Below are positions 24,362 to 33,688 of a DNA stretch of 42,169 bases, in pieces (positions within the stretch are counted from its first letter, which is position 1; every line of letters starts with the position of its first letter). The position numbers and the translations under genes are program-made. Source of the stretch: Rhodobacteraceae bacterium HTCC2083 (GTDB taxonomy: Bacteria > Pseudomonadota > Alphaproteobacteria > Rhodobacterales > Rhodobacteraceae). Location: the NCBI GenBank assembly GCA_000156115.1, contig DS995276.1, positions 2,810,771-2,852,939 of the forward strand, written 5' to 3'. A model generated the notes under the pieces. It was not told where the DNA came from, did no database searches, and saw nothing but the letters and a program-made list of their open reading frames with translations.

Positions 24362-26125
24362 ATGACGATCCTTAACGAAAGTATTGCAAGCCGGATCCAG
24401 AATTTCGGATTGGATCAAGATGCATCTGTGCAAAGTAACCTCGCGAGCCGCGATGGAAAATCATATGTGCAAGGCGCGAAGCATCCTGAACTTGCCTACG
24501 CCACGATCCCGCAGCTTTTGCGCGATGCCGTGTCCAGATATGGTCCACGCGATGCGCTGATCTTTCCAGATGCGCGCCTGAGCTATTATGACCTTGATCG
24601 CGCTGTAGATGCGTTGGCGGCGGGTTTTCTGGCACTTGGGCTGGAAAAAGGGGATCGTCTTGGCATCTGGTCGCCAAACCGGCTTGAGTGGGTTTTGACC
24701 CAGTTTGCCACCGCGCGTATTGGCGTGATCTTGGTGAACATCAACCCGGCGTATCGGTTGTCTGAGTTGGAATATGCGCTGAACAAAGTTGGCTGCAAAG
24801 CCTTGGTTCTGGCGCAATCTTTCAAATCGTCTGATTACCTGGAAATGATCCGCGCTTTAGCGCCAGAGTTGGCAAATGCGGAGCGCGGACGGCTACACGC
24901 AGCCAGATTGCCAAACCTGCGCCACGTGATCTTGATGGACGAAGCGCCAGGTGACAGCGGTGTCTGGACCTTTGCCGAGGTGTCAACGCTTGGTGGGCCA
25001 GCGCAGCAATTACGCCTGCCCGAGATCGATCGCACGCTTCAACCGGATGAAGCGATCAACATTCAGTTCACTTCTGGCACAACGGGCCAACCGAAAGGAG
25101 CGACGCTTTCGCATTACAACATCGTCAACAATGCGCGTTTTGTAACGGATCGGATCAAACTGACAGAGAACGACCGTCTCGCCATTCCGGTGCCGCTCTA
25201 TCACTGCTTCGGTATGGTCATGGGCGTTCTTGGCGGCGTAAGCAAAGGTTCGGCACTGATCTTTCCGGGTGAAGCATTTGATGCGAAGCAAACGCTTGAT
25301 GCACTTGCCACTGAGCGCTGTAGCGCCCTTTACGGTGTGCCGACAATGTTCGTTGCGATGCTGCAGGAGCTGTACGGCACACCACGCGATCTCTCTGCTT
25401 TGCGCACAGGCGTGATGGCCGGCGCACCTTGCCCTGTTGATGTGATGAAACAAGTCAACGACCGGATGCACATGAAGGAGGTCACAATCTGCTACGGCAT
25501 GACCGAAACCGCGCCAGTTTCGTTCCAAAGCTTTGTTGATGACACCACCCAAAGGCGTTGTGAAACCGTCGGGCGTGTGCATCCGCATCTGGAGGTCAAG
25601 ATAGTCGATGAGGCCGGTCAAATCGTGCCGGTAGGCGTCCAAGGCGAACTGTGCACGCGGGGCTATTCGGTGATGAAAGGCTATTGGGAAGATACCGCCC
25701 GCACATCAGACGCCATCCGCGATGGTTGGATGCATACTGGCGATCTAGCGGTGCTTGATGAGGGGGGATTTTGCTCCATTACGGGCAGGGTCAAAGACAT
25801 GATTATCCGAGGCGGCGAAAACATCTATCCACGTGAGATCGAAGAGTTCTTGTTCAGCCACCCCGACGTGAGTGAAGTACAGGTCTTTGGCGTGCCGGAT
25901 ACGCGACTGGGGGAAGAAGTCTGCGCATGGGTTGTTGCCAAAACAAGTGGTGGGGTCACAAGAGAGGCCCTGCGCGTATTCTGCGATGGTCAGATCGCCC
26001 ATTTCAAAGTGCCACGCCATATTCGCATCGTGGATGAATTGCCGATGACGATCACCGGCAAACCACAGAAGTTCGTCATGCGTGACCGGATGATAGAAGA
26101 ATTGGGCGGGGGTTCTGCCGGCTGA
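24362..26125 (+). CDS. AMP-forming acyl-CoA synthetase
   Basis: Activates a carboxylic acid with ATP and CoA through an acyl-adenylate, in the cytoplasm. At 587 residues it has family length. The phosphate loop FTSGTTGQPKGA lies at 236-247, the adenylate motif YGMTETAP further on, the TGDLA hinge region follows, and the catalytic lysine is in ITGKPQK near residue 567. It starts 12 bases after the ATPase-amidase fusion and ends the operon. The carboxylate released by the amidase is the natural substrate candidate (inference). The sequence is of the medium/long-chain or aromatic acyl type; specificity cannot be read. Confidence 0.93.
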   Translation: MTILNESIASRIQNFGLDQDASVQSNLASRDGKSYVQGAKHPELAYATIPQLLRDAVSRYGPRDALIFPDARLSYYDLDRAVDALAAGFLALGLEKGDRLGIWSPNRLEWVLTQFATARIGVILVNINPAYRLSELEYALNKVGCKALVLAQSFKSSDYLEMIRALAPELANAERGRLHAARLPNLRHVILMDEAPGDSGVWTFAEVSTLGGPAQQLRLPEIDRTLQPDEAINIQFTSGTTGQPKGATLSHYNIVNNARFVTDRIKLTENDRLAIPVPLYHCFGMVMGVLGGVSKGSALIFPGEAFDAKQTLDALATERCSALYGVPTMFVAMLQELYGTPRDLSALRTGVMAGAPCPVDVMKQVNDRMHMKEVTICYGMTETAPVSFQSFVDDTTQRRCETVGRVHPHLEVKIVDEAGQIVPVGVQGELCTRGYSVMKGYWEDTARTSDAIRDGWMHTGDLAVLDEGGFCSITGRVKDMIIRGGENIYPREIEEFLFSHPDVSEVQVFGVPDTRLGEEVCAWVVAKTSGGVTREALRVFCDGQIAHFKVPRHIRIVDELPMTITGKPQKFVMRDRMIEELGGGSAG

Positions 26126-26388
26126 CTCTCCGGTGCTATGTAGGCTTACGAAAGGCGCGCGAACTGCTTACAGCAGTCTTTGGTGCAAACGCGGCGAATT
26201 CACGCTTCGTCCGCACAGTGTGGGTTCGATGGGACTTGGAACATGCAGTCGCAGCGAAAGTCCGGTCTGGTGAAGCAGCACCGCAGCGTTTGATGGCATC
26301 GCCAATGGCCTCAATGGGCCGTCCTTGTCGGTGACGGTAAGCCTCTACTGCGAAAATGCTGCGACCGATCTAATGGCGGCTTAGAGCC
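26126..26388. other. Gene-free flank with decayed repeat
   Basis: No gene. The last part (about 26360-26388, ATGGCGGCTTAGAGCC) aligns with the repeat at 14310-14332, showing that the adjacent insertion sequence landed inside a copy of the dispersed repeat. The rest looks like older, diverged repeat material. Confidence 0.6.
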
Positions 26389-27935
26389 GATTGTGTTGAA
26401 AAACTCGTTGGTTTCAGCCTTTCGAAGAGGGTTATCGCATTGATTTTACTTGGACGTCTGTATGTCGACCACGATGTTAGCCTGTGGCGGGCACCAACGG
26501 CTTGAGTTTTGCGAGTTTCCGAAGGTTTTGGGCGATTGCTGCGAGGGTAAATTCATCTTGGACGCCGTATGGGCCGCGCAATCGGAGCCTGGCCAAGCCA
26601 AGGATGCGTTTGAGGTGGGCGAAGAGCATCTCGACTTTCTTTCGGCGGTTCTGTGCGGTTTGATTGAAGTCTGATGCTGTACATTGACGGGCAAATTCTC
26701 GGACGATCTCATATTTCTCGCGGTGGATCGCGCGCGCTTCTGTTTTTGGGCAGCATTTGGCTTTTAATGGGCAATCGGTGCAATCAGATTTAAGGGCCCG
26801 GTATTTGCGCGCTTTCCATTCTGGAGCGTTCCGGGCGGGATCGGAATAGGTGCGCCTCGTATGCTTCATCTCTTTGCCGCCAGGACAGATGTAGCGGTCG
26901 TTCTCATCATCCCAAGTGAAGTCTGATCTGGAGTAGTTCCATCAGTACGCTCGCCCTTATCAAAGACGGGAATGAAGGGCAGGATCTTACGTTTTGTGGT
27001 CAGCCAAACAAGGTTGTCAGAAGACCCATAGGCCGTATCTGCGGCGATCCAATCCGGCTTCAAGCCAAAGCACTCTTCGGTTCGGTCGATCATCTTGCGC
27101 ATGGCACCAACCTCGGCGGTTCTGTTCGAGCGGCTGGCATCCACATCAACGATGATACTGTGATCTGTATCGATCAGATAGTTGGTAGAATAGGCAAAGA
27201 AAGCGGGACCTTTGCGTGCGGCTGTCCATTGGCTGGCCGGATCGGCATGAGCAGTGAACTTGGGCTTGGTTGTCGTAGCCGCACCAAAGGCCTCGTCGTC
27301 CAAGGTGTCGAGATATTCCCGTACAGCACGTGGTGCATCATCGGGGTCGGTCATACGGGCTGCCCAATCATCAGGGTTGCTGGAGTTCTGTTTCTGGACA
27401 TCAGCGCTTATCAAACTGGCATCCACGGCAAATCCCTGACCGCCCACGAGCCCTTCCTCCATGCAACGCGCGACGGTCGTCTCAAATACGTGGCGCAGAA
27501 GATCACTCTCGCGGAAGCGACCGTGACGGTTCTTGGAAAAGCTGGAGTGATCAGGAATCCGGTCCGTCAGATCAAGGCGACAAAACCATCGATATGCCAG
27601 GTTCAGATGCACCTCCTCGCACAGGCGGCGTTCGGACCTGATGCCAGAGCAATACCCAACGAGCAGCATCCGGATCAGTAACTCAGGATCAATTGAAGGA
27701 CGGCCTGTATGGCTATAGAAATCCGAAAGATGCGCGCGGATGCCGCTCAAATCCACAAACCGATCAATCGACCGCAGCAGGTGATCTTGTGGAACGTGAT
27801 CCTCCAGAGAGAACTCATAGAACAGCGCCGCTTGCGCCTCCTGCTTTGGTCCCATCATCGCCAAATCCCCCAATCAATAAAGGAATTGAATCAGCGATTG
27901 ACCATTCGATCAAGCAAGAGTTTTTCAACACAATC
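26389..27935 (-). mobile_element. IS1182-type insertion sequence, complete ends
   Basis: A 1547-base element with perfect 18-bp terminal inverted repeats: GATTGTGTTGAAAAACTC at 26389-26406 and its reverse complement at 27918-27935. The 4-base direct repeat AGCC flanks it (26385-26388 and 27936-27939), matching the 4-base duplications known for this family. Removing the element and one AGCC restores a continuous dispersed-repeat copy, so the ends are well supported. The transposase is frameshifted, so the copy is probably immobile on its own. Confidence 0.9.
26477..27873 (-). pseudogene. IS1182-family transposase, frameshifted
   Basis: A DDE transposase split into two frames. The first part (27873 to about 26940) carries the N-terminal domain and two catalytic-type aspartates, in GFAVDASLIS and AADTAYGSSD. 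The second part, in another frame, resumes with YSRSDFTWDDENDRYICPGG and contains the zinc-like CTDCPLKAKCC segment and the VEMLFAHLKRILG glutamate. The break is near 26935-26942, consistent with loss of one base. No slippery heptamer is obvious there, so decay is more likely than programmed frameshifting. The joined protein would be about 465 residues, normal for the family. Confidence 0.88.
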
Positions 27936-28168
27936 AGCCCAAACTGTGAGTTCGGTTTTCCTGCTGCGTGCGCTCGCAGCGTGGAAAATGCTGCGTCAGC
28001 GTAAAATTCGGTGCTGCCGAGTAGGAGTGTAAGCCGTATAACTTCAGGGCTCGTTTTAAAGTAGCGAAATGGAGAGTGTTTTGTCATCGAAAGGACGCTA
28101 TAAAGTCTCCCTGCCCGCTTCAAGCAAGTTCAATCTGACAAAGCCTAGAACAGTTGCATGTAGCACTA
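27936..28168. repeat. Right flank of the IS: dispersed repeat copy, then no gene
   Basis: Bases 27936 to about 28017 match 14329-14410, for example around GCGCTCGCAGC, and continue the repeat copy interrupted by the insertion sequence. From 28018 to 28168 I see neither gene nor terminator, although the minus-strand operon ends at 28169. Confidence 0.65.
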
Positions 28169-29371
28169 TCATTCCATTTTAACGGTTGCAGCGCTCCCAA
28201 GCGAGGGACGCAGACGCTCCAACGCCTCATCCGAGTACCCCAACTCGCGCGCGACAGCATCGTTGTGCTCGCCGATTTGCGGTAGGTCACGATAGAGGCT
28301 GGGCCGGGTGCCACCGTACTCAAATGGGAGTGTTGGAACCTGCGTTCGCACGCCGTTGCTTAGGGTTACTTCGACCGTTGCACCGGTGTGGTTTACATGA
28401 GGGTCGTCGAAAAGCTGGTCCGGCCGTAGGATCGGCGCGAAGGGCAGTCCGACGCGGCCACAGTTCGTGGCGGCTTGCGACAGGCCTTGCCCTCCAAACA
28501 AGTCGCGCAGGCGCGGCATGAACGCATCTCGGCGCGCCACCCGCTGCGCATTGGTCTGAAGTTCTGCGTCCTGAAGCAGATCGTCCAGGCCGAATACCTT
28601 GCAAAATTGAGACCACTGCTTGTCGCTGACCACGCCAACAAAAATCTTCTCACCATCGGCCGTCTCGAATACGTCGTAGACCGCCCAGGCAGATACACGC
28701 TCGGGCATAGGTGCCGCGGGGACTCCAGTTTGGCGGTATTGCACCATGTGTTGAGCGACGAGGAACATGTTGTTCTCGAACAAACCCGCACGGACGAAGG
28801 TGCCTTTGCCCGTGCGCTGGCGTTCCCACAGCGCGGCCTGAATTGCAATTACCCCAAATAGTCCACCCATCACATCATTAACCGAAGCACCAGCACGCAA
28901 CGGGCACCCTTCAGGTCCCGTCATGTAAGCGAGCCCACCCATCATTTGCACCACTTCATCAAGAGCAGCGCGCTGCTCGTAAGGTCCACTGAGAAAGCCT
29001 TTCAGCGCGCAGTAGACTAAGCTAGGGTTAATCTCTTGCATTGCATCATAACCAAGGCCGAGACGATCCAGCACCCCTACACCAAAGTTCTCTATAAGAA
29101 CGTCAGATTCTCGCACGAGGTGAGTGGCAAACTTGAGACCCTCAACGGACTTTAAATTCACTGAGATGCTCCGCTTGTTGCGGTTGTAGGTTCCAAAATA
29201 GCCCGCGCCCGATCCAGGTAGGCGGCGGGTCTTGTCGCCCCCTGGAGCAGGTTCAACTTTGACCACATCAGCACCGAGGTCGGCTAGAATTAGGCCGCAA
29301 GTTGGACCCATCACCATGTGGCTGAATTCGACGACCCTGACACCCTCGAGGGGGCGTGGCGCACTAGTCAT
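28169..29371 (-). CDS. Family III CoA transferase (CaiB/BaiF type), last operon gene
   Basis: Moves CoA from a donor acyl-CoA to a carboxylic acid. The protein has 400 residues with the family N-terminus LEGVRVVEFSHMVMGPTCGLILADLGADVVKVE, the NRNKRSISVNL segment, and the likely catalytic aspartate in ALDEVVQMMGG. The ATG at 29371 overlaps the stop of the lyase gene (ATGA), so longer upstream starts are excluded. With the lyase it may form an acid-activation and cleavage pair, as succinyl-CoA:citramalate CoA transferases do with citramalyl-CoA lyase; that pairing is inference. Confidence 0.9.
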   Translation of the reverse strand: MTSAPRPLEGVRVVEFSHMVMGPTCGLILADLGADVVKVEPAPGGDKTRRLPGSGAGYFGTYNRNKRSISVNLKSVEGLKFATHLVRESDVLIENFGVGVLDRLGLGYDAMQEINPSLVYCALKGFLSGPYEQRAALDEVVQMMGGLAYMTGPEGCPLRAGASVNDVMGGLFGVIAIQAALWERQRTGKGTFVRAGLFENNMFLVAQHMVQYRQTGVPAAPMPERVSAWAVYDVFETADGEKIFVGVVSDKQWSQFCKVFGLDDLLQDAELQTNAQRVARRDAFMPRLRDLFGGQGLSQAATNCGRVGLPFAPILRPDQLFDDPHVNHTGATVEVTLSNGVRTQVPTLPFEYGGTRPSLYRDLPQIGEHNDAVARELGYSDEALERLRPSLGSAATVKME

Positions 29372-30318
29372 GTTGCGCTCTTGTTGCCAGCATAGGTAAA
29401 GCCCTTGGGCAAGCCGACCTCCGGGACGTTGCCATAAATGGCCTCGTTCGGCAGCCCGCATAGCAGTACCTCGCGTGCGATGATCAACGCATCTACATCG
29501 ATTCCTGTGCGCAGGCCCATCGCTTCCAGCATAAAGACTAGGTCCTCGGTCACAATGTTGCCGGTGGCGCCCGGCGCATAGGGGCAACCGCCAAGTCCGC
29601 CAAGCGAGGAATCGAATGTGGTCACGTCAACTTCAAGGGCGGCCACAACGTTGGCAAGGCCTTGTCCACGCGTGTTGTGCAGATGCGCACCTGCCATTTT
29701 CTCCGCACCAATCTCGCCACGCAGGCGGGCGAACATCCGTTTAATCTGGGCTGGATTGGCATAGCCAGTCGTGTCCGAAAGACCAATGCTGTCCGCGCCC
29801 GCCTTTGACAGTAGGCCCGCCATCTCGATCACCCAATCCTCAGACACCTTACCCTCGAAAGTGCAGCCAAACGCGGTCGAAATGCCGACCTCAACATCTG
29901 GACGCTGCTCGACAGGCAGTGCATCGCGAAACGCACAAACACGGCGAACCTCTTCGATCGCCTCTTCGGGAGTCTTGCCAATATTATTGAGGCTATGCGC
30001 CCGCGAGGCTGAAATCGGCATGGTCAACTTGCGCGTACCCGCTGCAATGGCGTTTTCTGCACCCTTGAGGTTGGGAACCAGCGCCAGAACCGTGAGCCCC
30101 TCAATCTTGTTCGCTTCTTTAACGAGTGCTGCGCAATCGGCCATCTGCGGCAGCAGGCGGGAGGACACGAAAGATCCTACTTCGATCTCCCGAAGCCCCG
30201 AGGCTGCCAGCGCTTTGATCCATTTGAGTTTGGCCTCTGTCGGCATCGTGCGCTTGATGCTCTGTAGCCCGTCTCGTGGGCCGACCTCACTCACCAATAT
30301 GTCAATATCCTGAGGCAC
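29368..30318 (-). CDS. HMG-CoA-lyase-like enzyme
   Basis: A TIM-barrel lyase of the HMGL-like family, 316 residues, cleaving a 3-hydroxy-3-methylacyl-CoA type substrate to acetyl-CoA and an oxo acid. The catalytic arginine region is EVGPRDGLQ at about 11-19, the metal ligands are in AGAHLHNTRGQG, and the signature GLGGCPYAPGATGN carries the active-site cysteine. The start is GTG at 30318 with a GGTGG-type ribosome-binding site. The 39-base gap before it is the only real gap in the operon. The substrate could be HMG-CoA or citramalyl-CoA; the flanking CoA transferases favour an acid activated in situ. Confidence 0.92.
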   Translation of the reverse strand: MPQDIDILVSEVGPRDGLQSIKRTMPTEAKLKWIKALAASGLREIEVGSFVSSRLLPQMADCAALVKEANKIEGLTVLALVPNLKGAENAIAAGTRKLTMPISASRAHSLNNIGKTPEEAIEEVRRVCAFRDALPVEQRPDVEVGISTAFGCTFEGKVSEDWVIEMAGLLSKAGADSIGLSDTTGYANPAQIKRMFARLRGEIGAEKMAGAHLHNTRGQGLANVVAALEVDVTTFDSSLGGLGGCPYAPGATGNIVTEDLVFMLEAMGLRTGIDVDALIIAREVLLCGLPNEAIYGNVPEVGLPKGFTYAGNKSAT

Positions 30319-30357
30319 GGCGCTTCCACCCTTTGCAAATTCTATACTGATAGGACG

Positions 30358-31551
30358 TCATATCGCACCTTCCTCTTTCAAGGCTGATATCTGAGTATAG
30401 TCATAACCAAGCTCGCCGAGGATATCGTTTGTATGCTCGCCCAAGGTTGGGGGCGGCGCATTGACACTTGGGGCTATGCCATCAAGCTTGGCACCGATGC
30501 CGACAAGCTGCAGATCCTCCGGGCCAACACGGTGGGTTTGCAGCAGACCACGATCCGCAATTTGCGGATGTGCGAGCGCCTCGGGCACCGACCAGACAGG
30601 CCCCGCTGGAACCCCCCGTGATGTTAGTTTTTCGACCCACTCATGGGTGGGGGCAGTGGCAAATGCCGCCTCCAATTCGGCGGTCAGCGCGGGCCGGTTG
30701 GCCAGCCGGTTCTTGCGGTCAACAAAACGTGGGTCCTGCGCAAGGGCGGGTTTGCCGACGATCTGGCACAATGCCTCGAACTGTTCTTGCTTGTTGGCGG
30801 CAATGTTCATCACACCATCGGCGGTTCTGAATGTGCCGGACGGGCTGGCAGTGAAATTATCATTGCCGTTCGGCGCTGGGGTCTGACCGGCGATCAGATG
30901 GTTCGACACCACCCATCCCATTGTCGCGATGACAGCCTCAAGCATCGAGACGTCAATAAAGGTTCCACGGTTCTCCGCCTTGTTGGCGAGGGCGGCGGTT
31001 ACGGCGAAGGCAGCAGTCATGCCACCAATCGTATCCCCCATCGGATACCCCACTCGGTAAGGTGCGGTTTTTGCGTCACCTGTGATCGACATCACGCCAC
31101 TCATCCCCTGAACGATCTGATCATAGGCAGGCAGTTTCGCCAGCGGGCCATCCTGGCCGAAACCTGAGATGGCACAATAAACAAGGCGAGGGTTTGCCTC
31201 GCGAAGCGTTTCATAATCAAGGTCCAGACGTGCCATCACGCCGGGGCGAAAATTCTCGACCAAGGCATCGGCCTTTTGTACCAATTCTTTCAGGATGCGT
31301 TTTCCAGATGCCGATTTTAGGTTCAAGGTGATAGACCGTTTGCCCGGGTTTTGCGCCAGAAAGGATATGCCCATAAGGTTGGCGTTACGTGCGGGATCAG
31401 CCCCAAGCTGGCGCGCAAGATCACCTGCACCCGGAGTTTCGACTTTGATCACGTCAGCCCCCATATGAGCCAGTTGGTGACAGCAGAACGGACCGGCCAG
31501 CACATTGGTCAGATCAAGAATACGAAAGCCTTTTAGTGGTGCCTGCGTCAT
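30358..31551 (-). CDS. Family III CoA transferase (CaiB/BaiF type)
   Basis: A second CoA transferase, 397 residues, clearly different from the one at 28169. It has the N-terminus LKGFRILDLTNVLAGPFCCHQLAHMGADVIKVE, the FLAQNPGKRSITLNLK segment and the likely catalytic aspartate in AYDQIVQGMSG. The ATG at 31551 overlaps the aldehyde-dehydrogenase stop by 4 bases. It probably activates the acid formed by that dehydrogenase (inference). Confidence 0.92.
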   Translation of the reverse strand: MTQAPLKGFRILDLTNVLAGPFCCHQLAHMGADVIKVETPGAGDLARQLGADPARNANLMGISFLAQNPGKRSITLNLKSASGKRILKELVQKADALVENFRPGVMARLDLDYETLREANPRLVYCAISGFGQDGPLAKLPAYDQIVQGMSGVMSITGDAKTAPYRVGYPMGDTIGGMTAAFAVTAALANKAENRGTFIDVSMLEAVIATMGWVVSNHLIAGQTPAPNGNDNFTASPSGTFRTADGVMNIAANKQEQFEALCQIVGKPALAQDPRFVDRKNRLANRPALTAELEAAFATAPTHEWVEKLTSRGVPAGPVWSVPEALAHPQIADRGLLQTHRVGPEDLQLVGIGAKLDGIAPSVNAPPPTLGEHTNDILGELGYDYTQISALKEEGAI

Positions 31552-32996
31552 TGTCTGCGCCCCTCGTGCACGACCTTGGCTGCCGTAAAGAATTCGCGGC
31601 AGTAGCTGCCTTTTTCTGGCGCGCCATAAGATGATCCTTTTCGGCCGGTAAATGGCGCGTGAAAATCCATGCCTGCGGTGGGCAGATTGACCTGTATCAT
31701 ACCTGCCTCAGCGTTTTGCGTGAAGTGATCGATCTTGGCCGAATCCCGCGAGACGATGCCAGCTGACAACCCGAATTCGCAGTCGTTGGCGGTGGCAAGG
31801 GCAGCATCATAATCGGTGACGCGCAATACAGCGGCGATTGGGCCAAAGATTTCGTTCCGCGCCACGGCTGCCTGCGGCGACACATCCGTAAACAAGGCCG
31901 GAGCAAAATAATGTCCGGAGTTTTTGGATTTGACTGCGCCGCCACCGGCGGCAAGCGTTGCGCCTTCATCCACGGCTTGAGAAACGTATCGTTTGTCGAT
32001 AGCGAGCTGCGGCGCACTGGCCACCGGGCCAATTTGGGTTTCCGCTGCACGCGCATCACCGACCCTAAGATCTTTCATTGCCACGGTCATCGCGGTGACA
32101 AATTGATCGTGTATTCCTTCGGTGACGATCAGGCGAGAAGAGGCCGTACAGCGTTGCCCGGTTGAGAAAAAACTGCCCTGAATAGCGCAGTGTACCGCCA
32201 GGTCCAGATCCGCATCATCCAGCACAATCAATGGGTTTTTGCCCCCCATTTCAAGCTGCATCTTGGCCCCGCGAGCGAACAGCGCAGCACCAATATTGCG
32301 CCCAACTGGTGTGGAGCCGGTGAACGTGACACCTGAGACCTTGGGATGGGCAACAATCGCTTCGCCTACGTCTCTGCCCGTGCCCATTACCAGATTAAAA
32401 ACGCCCTCGGGCAGGCCTGCGCGAGCTATGATGTCAGACATCATCCATGCCGACCCCGGCACCAGTTCTGCAGGTTTGAACACGACTGTATTGCCATAGG
32501 CCAGCGCTGGTGCGATTTTCCATGCCGGGATCGCCAGCGGGAAATTCCAAGGCGTGATCACGCCCACGACGCCAATTGGTTCGCGCAGAACCTTAAGCGA
32601 CACGCCGCTCCGCAGAGATTGGTAAATATCGCCGGTTGTGCGATAGGCCTCGGCGGCGAAGTATTTGAACAAATGCCCCGCGCGATGCGCTTCGGCCGTG
32701 GCCTCGGGCAGGGTTTTGCCCTCTTCGCGGGCCAGCATGTCGCCCAACTCGTCCACACGTGCGAGGATTTCCGATCCGATGCGATCCAGCGCTTCGAACC
32801 GGACCAGAGGCGATGTGGTACGCCATTTGGGGAAGGCGGTGGCTGCGGCCTCAATCGCCTCAGCGGTCTGGCAGGCGCTGGCCCGAGCATAGTCGCCAAT
32901 TGTGTCGCTCAGATCAGATGGGTTGATATTGGGGGCTGCATCGCGGCCAGCGGTCCATGTGCCGGCGATATAGTTGGGAAAGGGGTCGACAGTCAT
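31548..32996 (-). CDS. NAD(P)-dependent aldehyde dehydrogenase
   Basis: Oxidises an aldehyde to a carboxylate, 482 residues. Catalytic residues are present: Asn151 in TPWNFPLA, Glu249 in LEMGGKNP, Cys283 in GQRCTASSR, plus the cofactor loop FTGSTPVG and a NEIFGPI segment. The sequence resembles the 2-oxoglutarate-semialdehyde and succinate-semialdehyde group, which fits an omega-amino or omega-guanidino acid route. No aminotransferase or amine oxidase that would make an aldehyde from an amine is encoded in the operon, so that step is missing or elsewhere. It overlaps its neighbours by 4 bases on both sides. Confidence 0.92.
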   Translation of the reverse strand: MTVDPFPNYIAGTWTAGRDAAPNINPSDLSDTIGDYARASACQTAEAIEAAATAFPKWRTTSPLVRFEALDRIGSEILARVDELGDMLAREEGKTLPEATAEAHRAGHLFKYFAAEAYRTTGDIYQSLRSGVSLKVLREPIGVVGVITPWNFPLAIPAWKIAPALAYGNTVVFKPAELVPGSAWMMSDIIARAGLPEGVFNLVMGTGRDVGEAIVAHPKVSGVTFTGSTPVGRNIGAALFARGAKMQLEMGGKNPLIVLDDADLDLAVHCAIQGSFFSTGQRCTASSRLIVTEGIHDQFVTAMTVAMKDLRVGDARAAETQIGPVASAPQLAIDKRYVSQAVDEGATLAAGGGAVKSKNSGHYFAPALFTDVSPQAAVARNEIFGPIAAVLRVTDYDAALATANDCEFGLSAGIVSRDSAKIDHFTQNAEAGMIQVNLPTAGMDFHAPFTGRKGSSYGAPEKGSYCREFFTAAKVVHEGRRQ

Positions 32997-33688
32997 AGTA
33001 TCTCCTCAAGAACGGGTCGCCACCCGATATCCTCATGCCGGTGGTCCACGGTGTTGACGTAGAAATAGATCGGGCCATGATAGCCCCGGCAAACGCGCCC
33101 GTCCGCACGGCTGGCGACAGGTTCAGCCGTCCAGCTGACCGCACCGAACCAGTTCCACAATCTGTTATGGCTGGAGTTCAGATGATCCGTGCTGAGCGGT
33201 GTTGCATCATTGCTCGGGTCCGGCTGAGGCGCGTTTGATGCACCACTGCCCCCCACCAAGGCATCCCATTCATTGGGGCTAGTCGCCCCGCGGTAAGGGT
33301 CATCGCATGGCGTATCACCGCCGGTCATCAATCGGCAGCGAAACTGCCTGCCATCAATCGACACTTGAGCGCCAAAGACATACCCGGTTTCATCCAGATC
33401 TTGCCAACTGATGCGGCTCATTAGCATCCGGTCAGCCACCAGAAGCTGAGTGCCACCCTGATTGAACACATGCCAATTCAGGCGCGCGCGCGGGTCCTTG
33501 GGGCTGTCTGTGAGGGACCAATTGTCCCAATTCGGGTCACGTTCGAATTCTGGGAGGTTACCGGGTTGCAGGCCTTCATAAGGGCAAAGTGCTGCAAGAT
33601 CCGTGATCCAAGGCCGCGTTGCCGGAGCAAGAATTTGCCCCGCATGAGATAGCCCACCCAAGCGGCGGGTGCCGATGTACTCTGTCAT
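32993..33688 (-). CDS. Unassigned protein, possible C-type-lectin/FGE-like fold
   Basis: A 231-residue protein without signal peptide or membrane segment. I cannot assign a function. The C-terminal WNWFGAVSWTAEP, RVCRGYHG and DIGWRPVLEE pieces recall the closing strands of the formylglycine-generating-enzyme/C-type-lectin fold (typically 'RGGSW...iGFRpv'). The middle, ISWQDLDETGYVFGAQVSID then RLMTGG, recalls hypothetical phage- and clostridial-type proteins of the same group. Such a fold usually binds ligands or proteins. The start at 33688 overlaps the ureohydrolase stop (ATGA), and its own stop overlaps the dehydrogenase start, so it is a core operon member. It could be a substrate-binding or assembly subunit for the ureohydrolases (speculation). 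Confidence 0.7.
   Translation of the reverse strand: MTEYIGTRRLGGLSHAGQILAPATRPWITDLAALCPYEGLQPGNLPEFERDPNWDNWSLTDSPKDPRARLNWHVFNQGGTQLLVADRMLMSRISWQDLDETGYVFGAQVSIDGRQFRCRLMTGGDTPCDDPYRGATSPNEWDALVGGSGASNAPQPDPSNDATPLSTDHLNSSHNRLWNWFGAVSWTAEPVASRADGRVCRGYHGPIYFYVNTVDHRHEDIGWRPVLEEIL

Noticed and set aside
27160-27681. A plus-strand gene inside the insertion sequence (173 residues)
   Set aside because: It is antisense to the well-supported transposase and shows no recognisable motif or ribosome-binding site.
26866-27873. Programmed frameshifting in the IS transposase
   Set aside because: No slippery A-rich heptamer or following structure is evident near 26938, and single-frame transposases are usual for this family; a point deletion or sequencing error is simpler.
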